A stretch of DNA of 51,062 bases, from NCBI GenBank assembly GCA_021850135.1, contig JAJZRV010000006.1, forward strand, positions 1-51,062. The letters are read 5' to 3'. Source of the stretch: Pseudomonadota bacterium (GTDB lineage: Bacteria > Pseudomonadota > Gammaproteobacteria > Burkholderiales > Ferrovaceae). Shown piece by piece: positions 30,767 through 38,502 of this stretch (the stretch's first letter is position 1; every line of letters begins with the position of its first letter). The notes beneath the pieces are model-generated. The model worked only from the letters and a program-made list of their open reading frames with translations. It did no database searches and had not been told where the DNA came from. Both the position numbers and the translations under genes were made by a program.

Positions 30767-31243
30767 TCAGGCCCCTGGTTGCTGCCGGTCTGGAGGAGAA
30801 CGGTCCTTGTAAACGAGGTGCCTGGCCCGGCGTCCGTAGGTTCGTTTCATGATGACTTCACCCAACACACCACCAATGACCGCCGCTTCCACCACCAGAA
30901 TCACGAAAAAGCCCCACCACCCAAGCGGCATCAAGGCGGCGCCCTGGGGGACGCCGGTAATGTTGGCCACTTCGTAGTAGCTGATGGCACGCACGATCAT
31001 GGGCGGAAAGTAGCACAGCCATTTACCACCCATCCCGTAGATGGCAGAGACCAGCACCCCGCAAATCAGGGGTACCAGAAAAACATCTACGATCCAGAGC
31101 GGGCTGAAATACTCTATTCCGGTAAAGATTTCGATTTTGACGCCAAGCAGGCGGTCACCCAGATGGTTGAGCGCCATCGCCATGAGCACGGCGGCTGCAC
31201 CACGCGTGATGCGGCTGTTGTCACGTGTGGATGCAGCCTTCAT
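30767..31243 (-). CDS. Polytopic membrane protein, unknown
   Basis: MKAASTRDNSRITRGAAAVLMAMALNHLGDRLLGVKIEIFTGIEYFSPLWIVDVFLVPLICGVLVSAIYGMGGKW...; 4-nt overlap with upstream gene. Confidence 0.65.
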   Translation of the reverse strand: MKAASTRDNSRITRGAAAVLMAMALNHLGDRLLGVKIEIFTGIEYFSPLWIVDVFLVPLICGVLVSAIYGMGGKWLCYFPPMIVRAISYYEVANITGVPQGAALMPLGWWGFFVILVVEAAVIGGVLGEVIMKRTYGRRARHLVYKDRSPPDRQQPGA

Positions 31244-31728
31244 GGACGGTACTCTTTTCCGGTAAGCTTTTCGTATTCTGCCTTGCGGGTTTCCATCAGG
31301 TACCAGTCCTGGACCTTGAGACTTGCCATGTACCGCGCCAGGGTGCGGCGTTCGTCGTCCGAAAGCCCCGCATAGGAGGGCATGCGGTACTCGGCTTTGA
31401 GGCGGCTGGGCAGGATGCCCTGTGGGTTGGGTGAAGAGAAGTACTGATAAAACCACTCTTCGCTTCGCAATGAACCGATCCCATCCAGTGCAGGTGCTGG
31501 CACCGCTTCCATCATGTTGCGCACCGACCAGAGGGAATGGCATTGACGGCACTGTTGCTGCCGGTAAAGTTCTGAGGCCTGCCTGGTCAACTCAGGCGTT
31601 GCGGTGGTGTAAAACGGAATGCCACGATCCTTGTCGGTTTCGTGGTCACTGACCCACCAGTTCCGAAGCATGACACCCACCACCATCAGTGCCATCAGCA
31701 CCAGAACAACCTTCTCGCCACGTTTCAT
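31240..31728 (-). CDS. Membrane-anchored monohaem cytochrome c
   Basis: N-terminal TM; CRQCH; LDGIGSLRSEEWFYQYFSSPNPQ; MPSYAGLSDDER. Confidence 0.85.
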   Translation of the reverse strand: MKRGEKVVLVLMALMVVGVMLRNWWVSDHETDKDRGIPFYTTATPELTRQASELYRQQQCRQCHSLWSVRNMMEAVPAPALDGIGSLRSEEWFYQYFSSPNPQGILPSRLKAEYRMPSYAGLSDDERRTLARYMASLKVQDWYLMETRKAEYEKLTGKEYRP

Positions 31729-32000
31729 GCTGCCCGATTGCGCTCCTCGTTCTGCTGCTTCAGCATGCGTTCGCGACTTGCTTCCTGTTCTGACAGCACC
31801 TGACGGCTTTTGGCGTACTCTTCTGGTGACATTTTGTCCTTATCAGTCTCGGTGAAAACCAGGTACTTGATGTCTTCATCGAACTGTTCGTTGCGAGAAG
31901 CCCAACGAATGCCGTAAATGCTGGCCGCAATGATCAGCGCACCCACGACCAACCAGAGATAGATTGTCCACCCATCCCCCAGCGAATCCAGATAATTCAT
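31725..32000 (-). CDS. CcoS-like oxidase assembly protein with C-terminal extension
   Basis: TM followed by WASRNEQFDEDIKYLVFTETDKD, resembling the CcoS GQFDD motif. Confidence 0.5.
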   Translation of the reverse strand: MNYLDSLGDGWTIYLWLVVGALIIAASIYGIRWASRNEQFDEDIKYLVFTETDKDKMSPEEYAKSRQVLSEQEASRERMLKQQNEERNRAA

Positions 32001-32063
32001 AGCGCAGCTCCCCTTTCCATAGACGATTTAGAGTGACCAGGAACCTTATGGTTCAGTCCGGAT

Positions 32064-32327
32064 TTAAAACAAGACTCCTGACAGCATCTGTGTGGCACCA
32101 AAAATCACTGCCACCACCACCCCCATGATGATGGCTCCGAACATGATTTTTTCTCCGGTTTTCATGCGCTCCGGTGCATGCTTGCCGCGCGCGACGGCAT
32201 AGATGATTCCGGAAAAGACCAGTATACCGATCATCAGGAAAATAAACACACCCACCCCAAATCGCTGGCTGCGCATGCCCTCGATGCTCAGATCGACCCT
32301 TGCTGCCGTTTCAGTGCTAGCCAGCAA
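32064..32327 (-). CDS. Small membrane protein, two TM helices (start uncertain, possibly 32276)
   Basis: RFGVGVFIFLMIGILVFSGIIYAVARGKHAPERMKTGEKIMFGAIIMGVVVAVIFGATQ. Confidence 0.55.
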   Translation of the reverse strand: MLASTETAARVDLSIEGMRSQRFGVGVFIFLMIGILVFSGIIYAVARGKHAPERMKTGEKIMFGAIIMGVVVAVIFGATQMLSGVLF

Positions 32328-32404
32328 GCCGGTGACCGGGTGATTTATGACAAGAGTGATCAGTGCGTTGATGGTGTCTGCTTCCGATGATTCGCTTCAT
32401 GCTC

Positions 32405-32439
32405 AAAAAACACATGCCACACCGTGGGGTGTGGCATGT
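32405..32439 (-). terminator. Rho-independent terminator (minus strand)
   Basis: Perfect 12-bp stem acatgccacacc/ggtgtggcatgt, 4-nt loop; minus-strand tail GTTTTTTG. Confidence 0.78.
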
Positions 32440-32464
32440 TATCTCTGCTGTAACGCCCTGGCGC

Positions 32465-32569
32465 CTACTTGTCAGTGTGGTCGACAAAGAAGCTGTAAAT
32501 AAAAGGGGCGATAAAGACGATGCCTATGGGCAACAGCATGGCCAGGGGGCCGTAATCCAGTTCGATCAT
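32465..32569 (-). CDS. 34-aa single-TM peptide (unlisted small ORF), CcoQ-like size and position
   Basis: MIELDYGPLAMLLPIGIVFIAPFIYSFFVDHTDK*; SD TTGAGGAG; between CcoP-like ORF and terminator. Confidence 0.7.
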   Translation of the reverse strand: MIELDYGPLAMLLPIGIVFIAPFIYSFFVDHTDK

Positions 32570-32614
32570 GTCGTACTCCTCAATGTCTAATGTGCCTGTA
32601 GCGTCAAGCGATTA

Positions 32615-33241
32615 TCAGTGGCTTCCATGACCATGGCGCGGTTGCCATGTGGTCGGAGGCAGTCGTTTGACGATCAGGAAAACCGCCAGAAAGAAGTAGG
32701 ACAGGTAAAAAAGATCGATCGTATAACCCTTGTCCCACCAGGGTTGCTGGCGAATACGGGTGCCATCAGGGCGATAATTCCCTTCGAAGTTGGCAACGAC
32801 AACCTGGTTACCCACGACAGTGTAATCGCGCATGTCCACGCCCTTGGCTTCCAGTGCCTTGACCTGGTCCTTGATCATGCGCAGATCATCCATGGTCACC
32901 GGATGGCGTTCGAGCAACGCATCATTGCTGGTTCCCTTGTTCATTGCCACGATTCTCTGCATGGCCTCAACATCATCCTTTGCAGAGAGCACTTCTGGCT
33001 TGTCCATGGAGTTTATATAGGCGGAATACAACGCGGCGGTGGGACGTTGTCCCCAAAGCGGGGCCGTTACCAGAAATGCCGTAATCACGGTCAAGACCAC
33101 CAGCCAAACCACCGGAAGCGGAATGGGATTATTGTCCTCGGTCAGTCCGCCGAGGTCTTCCTTTTCCCACAGCGCTTCATTTTTTTGTGTGGTGGCGTCG
33201 TCGCTCAACGTCACCAAGGGTGCATCCAATTTCCATGTCAT
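32615..33241 (-). CDS. Haem-less CcoP-like membrane subunit
   Basis: EDLGGLTEDNNPIPLPVVWLVVLTVITAFLVTAPLWGQRP resembles CcoP N-terminal domain; no CxxCH; second TM near C-terminus. Confidence 0.6.
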   Translation of the reverse strand: MTWKLDAPLVTLSDDATTQKNEALWEKEDLGGLTEDNNPIPLPVVWLVVLTVITAFLVTAPLWGQRPTAALYSAYINSMDKPEVLSAKDDVEAMQRIVAMNKGTSNDALLERHPVTMDDLRMIKDQVKALEAKGVDMRDYTVVGNQVVVANFEGNYRPDGTRIRQQPWWDKGYTIDLFYLSYFFLAVFLIVKRLPPTTWQPRHGHGSH

Positions 33242-33323
33242 TTTCGTTTTCCCCTCATTTGGTTGGCCGGCCGGATCGCCATCATGCTCGTTCCGGCCGT
33301 TCCTGTTTCTTCAACCTACCCGA

Positions 33324-34265
33324 TTACTTCAGGTTCATGACAAAGTCGATCAGGTTGCGGATTTCGCTGTTGCTGGCGTACATCGGCACTTCGGGAGGCG
33401 TAATGCGCTTGCCATCGCGGTATTCGTTGTACTCCGCACGCCACTTGGCAAAGTCGATCTTCTTGCCGTTGGCATCCACCGGGCCCCACAGATAGTCAAA
33501 GCGGGGCATGATGGAATGCGGCTGCACCAGACGAGGATTGAAGAAGTGCAACATCATCCATTCCTTGGACGCGTTGCGCGAAGCCACGTGAAGGATATCC
33601 GGCGCCTTGCGGTCAGAACCGAAGGCTGTCGGCGACTCACCATTGAAGTCACCCAACATGGGAGGCGCACCAAAGACCTGCCAGTCCTGCGTCTGTTCTG
33701 GCAACAGGGTATGGCACCACCAGCAGCCTTCACGCACGAAAAGCGATTTGCCTGCAGCGGCATGGGCGATATTCTCGTCTCCCGCCGTTTTCAGCACACC
33801 CTCCGGCGTCCAGCCCATGGTGGCAGAAGCATTTTCGATGTAGTACTGCTTCTGTCCGTCAGACTTGACCATGAATACAGCGCCCACGTTCTTGTTGGCC
33901 TCAAGAATATGCCCCTTCTCGATGCTCAGCTTCTTGGCGGCCGCCCCCAGATTGTCCGGGTGCAGAATACCGCCCGGGAACGGGGTTCCCTTCTCGTAAA
34001 CATAGGCGTAGGTGGGCTCCATGGGTTGCCCGGTCTTTGGATCGGCCTTGAGCAAGACCTTGTATGGCTTGTGCCAGCCCAAAAGCAAGGGGTCCTCGAG
34101 ACTGAACCCGCTTTCATGGCCCGCCCACAACTGCTTGTCCATGGCGATGTCTGTTGCGCTCACGGAGCCGATGTCCAGGCTCGGCATGAACAGCGTGATG
34201 GTCATGGAGCCGCCCAGCGCGAGGGCAAAAAAGCGGCTACCAATTTTATATTCTCTGAAATTCAT
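33324..34265 (-). CDS. ccoO: Cbb3-type oxidase CcoO-like monohaem cytochrome subunit
   Basis: FVREGCWWCHTLLPE...GSDRKAPDILHVASRNASKEWMMLHFFNPRLVQPHSIMPRFDYL. Confidence 0.85.
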   Translation of the reverse strand: MNFREYKIGSRFFALALGGSMTITLFMPSLDIGSVSATDIAMDKQLWAGHESGFSLEDPLLLGWHKPYKVLLKADPKTGQPMEPTYAYVYEKGTPFPGGILHPDNLGAAAKKLSIEKGHILEANKNVGAVFMVKSDGQKQYYIENASATMGWTPEGVLKTAGDENIAHAAAGKSLFVREGCWWCHTLLPEQTQDWQVFGAPPMLGDFNGESPTAFGSDRKAPDILHVASRNASKEWMMLHFFNPRLVQPHSIMPRFDYLWGPVDANGKKIDFAKWRAEYNEYRDGKRITPPEVPMYASNSEIRNLIDFVMNLK

Positions 34266-34290
34266 TCTGGTCTCCTGTTATGCCTTCGGC

Positions 34291-35697
34291 TTATCGTTCG
34301 TAGGCCAATTCATGGGGCATGCGTCCTTGCGGAATCACCGTTCCGGCACGCGCAGTCATCCACATATTGAACAGCCAGAAGCAGTTGCCAGTGAATACCA
34401 GGGAACCGCCCAACCAACGGGCGATCATGTAGGGATGCTCAGCGATCACCACATCAATATAGGGAACTTCGTAGATTTTGCCGGCACCTTGAATAAGGCC
34501 CGCAATGGTCATGGAAACCCAGTAGGTAGTGAAACCGATAAGCAGGAACCAGAAATGGATGTTACCCAGCGTCAGGGACCACAGCTTGCGCTTCATGATG
34601 GTCTGCAGACCCAGATAAACCGCTGCTGCTTCAAGGAAGGTGGAGAACCCCAGAAGCGCCAGATGCGCGTGCGCCACAATCCAGCCCGTGCCATGGATAT
34701 ACCAGTTGATGGCGCGGGTTTGCTGGAAGCCCCCTTGCATGTTCAAGGGGATCGCCATCAAGCAGCCGGTGACCGTGAAGCGGATTTCGAGGTTTTCCAC
34801 GAACATGTTCCACTTACCCTGCATGGTCATCAGGATATTGGACACGAATGCAATGGCGGGCACCAGGATCAGCACACCCTCCACCGAAGCGAAGGACTTG
34901 AGCCATTCCGGCAGGGGGGCGGACATCAGGTGATGCGCAGCTGGTGTGGAATAGAACACCACCACGGACCAGAAGTGCAAGTGGCCGATCCGGTGCGAGT
35001 AAAGCGGATTGCCGGTCACTTTGGGGATGGTGTAGTACGCAATGGCTGCGGCCACAGGCGTAATCCACAAGCCCAGGATGTTATGGGCGTTCCACCACGT
35101 CAGGTAGGCTTCGGTCAGCCCCGTCAGGTGGAAATACTCCGGCAGGTTGCCCACGATCAGCACGATGGAGATCATGAAGGTACCGGCGGCGAAGAACCAG
35201 TTGGTGGTGTAGATCCCTTGGGTTTTGCGGTGAATGATGGTCATCCACACGTTGATGCCCAATGGAATGCACATGAAGCACAGGATATAGAGGTCAATGA
35301 ACCAGGGAAAGTCTGAATATTCCCGTCCGGAGTTCATCCCCCACCACAGCACGGTCAGACCCAGAGACAGGCCGACGTTCCACAGGAAGGCGTTCCAGAT
35401 CCCCAGCTTTTCAGACCAGAGCTTGGTGTTTCCCAGCGCAGGCGTGATGTACATCATGGCCATACCAAAAGCCATGGAAATCCAGCCGAAAATCACAGCC
35501 ATCACGTGGACTTGGCGCATATGGCCAAATGACAAAAACTCCAGGCCGGTTACGAAGTCGGGAAACGCCAGTTTGGCTGCGTTGAACGCACCCAATCCGG
35601 TACCGATGACAAACCAGACAATGGAAGAAAAACCCCAGTACACCGCCGACGACCCTGGCGGGATGTCCTCGTTCCTGGCCATCAAATATTTGAGCAT
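34291..35697 (-). CDS. ccoN: Cbb3-type (type C) haem-copper oxidase catalytic subunit CcoN-like
   Basis: WWNAHNILGLW, GHLHFWSVVVFYSTPAAHHLMSAPLPEW, GWIVAHAHLALLGF His motifs. Confidence 0.88.
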   Translation of the reverse strand: MLKYLMARNEDIPPGSSAVYWGFSSIVWFVIGTGLGAFNAAKLAFPDFVTGLEFLSFGHMRQVHVMAVIFGWISMAFGMAMMYITPALGNTKLWSEKLGIWNAFLWNVGLSLGLTVLWWGMNSGREYSDFPWFIDLYILCFMCIPLGINVWMTIIHRKTQGIYTTNWFFAAGTFMISIVLIVGNLPEYFHLTGLTEAYLTWWNAHNILGLWITPVAAAIAYYTIPKVTGNPLYSHRIGHLHFWSVVVFYSTPAAHHLMSAPLPEWLKSFASVEGVLILVPAIAFVSNILMTMQGKWNMFVENLEIRFTVTGCLMAIPLNMQGGFQQTRAINWYIHGTGWIVAHAHLALLGFSTFLEAAAVYLGLQTIMKRKLWSLTLGNIHFWFLLIGFTTYWVSMTIAGLIQGAGKIYEVPYIDVVIAEHPYMIARWLGGSLVFTGNCFWLFNMWMTARAGTVIPQGRMPHELAYER

Positions 35698-35792
35698 TTT
35701 GGATCCCCCTCAACTCGCTCTAAAAACACCACTATTCAAGACAAATTTGGAATTATTGGCCTGCGCCAGACCTCTGGATTCGCAGACTGCGC

Positions 35793-35891
35793 TTACTTTT
35801 TCCTTTTCTGCGGCATGAGGATGTACCAGGACAGGTACATGCTCGAGAATGCCAAGGCGATCCCAAAAGCTCCAGCAATCATATTCAGCAT
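35793..35891 (-). CDS. 32-aa single-TM peptide (unlisted small ORF)
   Basis: MLNMIAGAFGIALAFSSMYLSWYILMPQKRKK*; upstream CAGGAGCGG; directly upstream of ccoN. Confidence 0.65.
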   Translation of the reverse strand: MLNMIAGAFGIALAFSSMYLSWYILMPQKRKK

Positions 35892-35945
35892 GGTGACTTC
35901 CGCTCCTGTATTTGTTGTAGTTTGAAATCGATGGGCAATCTGCAA

Positions 35946-36221
35946 TCAGGCCGCGTTTTCAAGGGCATCGTGCCGCTTGAAGGCGATGGCCAGAATACCC
36001 ACGTAGGCAAAGCCGAACACGAGCATGCACCAGTCAATGAATCCTGTGAATGTCATGGGGTTGTAAGCCAGACCCATCCAGCCACCCCAGTCCGAGAATT
36101 TTCCACGCCCCAGGAAACACATCAGCGTTGCGCCGAATACACTGCCATTTCCCATGCCAGTCAACATGCCGCCGACGATCATCAGCCAGAAGCCACGAGT
36201 CGCGATCGATTTTTTCTGCAT
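35946..36221 (-). CDS. 91-aa polytopic membrane protein, first gene of the oxidase operon
   Basis: MQKKSIATRGFWLMIVGGMLTGMGNGSVFGATLMCFLGRGKFSDW...; G9 tract immediately upstream. Confidence 0.7.
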   Translation of the reverse strand: MQKKSIATRGFWLMIVGGMLTGMGNGSVFGATLMCFLGRGKFSDWGGWMGLAYNPMTFTGFIDWCMLVFGFAYVGILAIAFKRHDALENAA

Positions 36222-36429
36222 TCCCCCCCCCTATTTGGTGACGCCCTTTACATATTGCAAATAACAAAAATCCACGGCGTTCACTGAAATCACAGTGAAC
36301 TTGCAGGACAGCCGTGCACGTTTAGATTGGTTCCAGAGGTACCCCCCTCTGTCTGGGGGTTATTTACCCCCATGTTTTTCCCCTTTATACCAGCATCAAT
36401 CCCGCATTTCAACCGGGGGGACCTCACAA

Positions 36430-37434
36430 TCACCGGATGATCTGGCCCCGGCGCAGGCTGGATCGCAAAATTGCAACAGCAGCGCCGAATACCAGCACCG
36501 TGACGCCAATGTCAAAGAGACCTGTCATCGGCATATGTGGCGTGGGATACGTCCCGGAAATCCAGGTGTAGCGTTCAATCCAGCTCCCAAGGACCATGGA
36601 GCCTGCCACTGTAATGATGATCCCCGGATTGTGGCGGCTGAAGGGAAAGACCAGGGTCGCAAACGGCACCACGAATTTCAACACGAAGAACGTCCAGAAC
36701 AGGACGCTGTAGTCCCCGTTCTGCATGCGCCAGATCCGTTCGGTCTCTTCGGGCATGTTGCCATACCAGATAATGAGGTACTGGGCGAAAAAGGTGTACA
36801 CCCAAAGAATCGTGAACGCCAGCATCATCTGGGCGATGTAGTTGTACAGATACTCTCCTGGCGGATTGACGAACGCACCAGACTTGTCCAGGAAAAACAG
36901 AGTCAGCACCAGCACGGCCAGGAACATGCCGAAGGCGCTGACAAAATGGTACATGGCGTAGATCGAGCTTTCCCAATCAGGCAGCAGGGTCATCTCAAAG
37001 TCCCAGGCCACCATGGTACAAAACAGCACGTGCGCAAATGGAATCAGGAGCGCCACCGTCCGGAAATTGTGCATATCCGTGGGGGACTGCTCCGATTTGG
37101 CCTGGTACCTGATAAAAAGCGTGTAGAGGGCACCGACCGCGAGGAAACCCAGCACTTCCCGGGCAGCAAGAAACCCAAGATTATTCCAGCGCGGCAACGT
37201 TTCGAAGGAGCCCACCCAGGGAAAGGTCATGCTCCCGCCGAACAGCAATACCAGCAGCAGCAGAAATGCCAGCGGGAACAATGAGAAGAAAGCGACGGAC
37301 AGGAGGCGGATATCGAAGCGCCATTTGGCATTCACCAGATGCAGCAATGCCGCCAGCGTCACGCCAGCGAGCGACAGGTGCAACACCACCAGAAAATCCA
37401 CGGTCAGAACCGACCAGCTTGCAAACGAAATCAC
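36430..37434 (-). CDS. actF: Alternative Complex III subunit ActF (NrfD-like)
   Basis: Polytopic; AREVLGFLAVGALYTLFIRYQ...; last gene of ACIII operon. Confidence 0.82.
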   Translation of the reverse strand: MISFASWSVLTVDFLVVLHLSLAGVTLAALLHLVNAKWRFDIRLLSVAFFSLFPLAFLLLLVLLFGGSMTFPWVGSFETLPRWNNLGFLAAREVLGFLAVGALYTLFIRYQAKSEQSPTDMHNFRTVALLIPFAHVLFCTMVAWDFEMTLLPDWESSIYAMYHFVSAFGMFLAVLVLTLFFLDKSGAFVNPPGEYLYNYIAQMMLAFTILWVYTFFAQYLIIWYGNMPEETERIWRMQNGDYSVLFWTFFVLKFVVPFATLVFPFSRHNPGIIITVAGSMVLGSWIERYTWISGTYPTPHMPMTGLFDIGVTVLVFGAAVAILRSSLRRGQIIR

Positions 37435-37447
37435 GATTGACTCCTTA

Positions 37448-37975
37448 TCATTTGGCGCCGACTGCTGCGGACTGTTCGGCCTTCAGGCCATGCCGGACAT
37501 AGTTCACCAGATCCCAACGCTCACTGGGATACATGTCATTGCCGTAGGAGGGCATGAGTGGCCCGCCAAAAGTGACATGGGCAAAGATATAGCCTTCAGG
37601 CATTTCCTTCTGCACGCGGTCCGCCGTCAGGTCGAAGGGCCGTACGATCAACTTGGCACCCACCAATCCGTCACCCGTTCCCGAGTCGCCATGACAGGGC
37701 ACGCAGTAGATCTTGAACATGGATTTGCCGCGCGCAATGGATTCAGGCGTTGCGGGGTTGGGATTGGGCAGCTTCATCGCCGCGTCGTGGTCATGCACAT
37801 AAGGCGTCGTTTTCGTTCCCTCCATGGGCACGGAGCGTTGCGGGAACGGGCGCGTCGCATCGGGCCCCTCCTGAGGCTTGATGCTGATCTGGTTGGCCAT
37901 GTCCTTGCTCCAGGGCCAAGCCATGGCCAGAGAGGGAATCAGTGCCAGCAAAGCAATCCAGCGATAAGGTTTCAT
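37448..37975 (-). CDS. actE: Alternative Complex III monohaem cytochrome subunit ActE
   Basis: Signal peptide; IYCVPCHGDSGTGDGLVG; MPEGYIFAHVTFGGPLMPSYG. Confidence 0.88.
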   Translation of the reverse strand: MKPYRWIALLALIPSLAMAWPWSKDMANQISIKPQEGPDATRPFPQRSVPMEGTKTTPYVHDHDAAMKLPNPNPATPESIARGKSMFKIYCVPCHGDSGTGDGLVGAKLIVRPFDLTADRVQKEMPEGYIFAHVTFGGPLMPSYGNDMYPSERWDLVNYVRHGLKAEQSAAVGAK

Positions 37976-38502
37976 CGTCCTTGCTCTCCCATGATTTCCA
38001 GTGGCTGATGGCGGGAAAAGATCTCGTTGATCTTGGGAATAACCAGCGGATCCGCCTTGACCAATATCCCGATCTTGTCTTCGGAGATGCTCGTGTTGTA
38101 GAGGGTGCTGCGATTGCCTGGAAGCTTCCAGGCAATGAAACATCCCACCACCGTCATCAAAACCCCGATCAGGATGAACAGCTCGTAGGTCAGCACCATG
38201 TCCGGCGGAATGGGCACGACAGGCCTGCCGCCGCGAATCTGCAGCAGGAAGTTGGCCTGTGCGGAAGCAATCAGGGTAAAACCCACGGTGCTTCCCAGCA
38301 CGGCGCCCGCCAGGGTGTACAACTGCACGTAAACCGGGCGCTTTCCCAGCATCTCGGACAACTCAGGATGCTCGATGGGGGATTTGATGGCTACATCGTC
38401 CATCCTGAATCCGGGCAAGTTGGCTGCCTTGAGCTCCTGGAGGGTGCGCCCCGCTTCCTCAAAGTCGTTGTATAACGCCAAGGTATGTACTTTGCTCATC
38501 AT
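37972..38502 (-). CDS. actD: Alternative Complex III membrane subunit ActD (DUF3341-like)
   Basis: ALYNDFEEAGRTLQELKAANLPGFRMDDVAIKSPIEHPEL...; two TM; synteny. Confidence 0.88.
   Translation of the reverse strand: MMSKVHTLALYNDFEEAGRTLQELKAANLPGFRMDDVAIKSPIEHPELSEMLGKRPVYVQLYTLAGAVLGSTVGFTLIASAQANFLLQIRGGRPVVPIPPDMVLTYELFILIGVLMTVVGCFIAWKLPGNRSTLYNTSISEDKIGILVKADPLVIPKINEIFSRHQPLEIMGEQGR

Noticed and set aside
33039-35316. Long plus-strand ORFs of 443 and 434 aa
   Set aside because: Antisense shadows of ccoO/ccoN, which carry conserved motifs on the minus strand.
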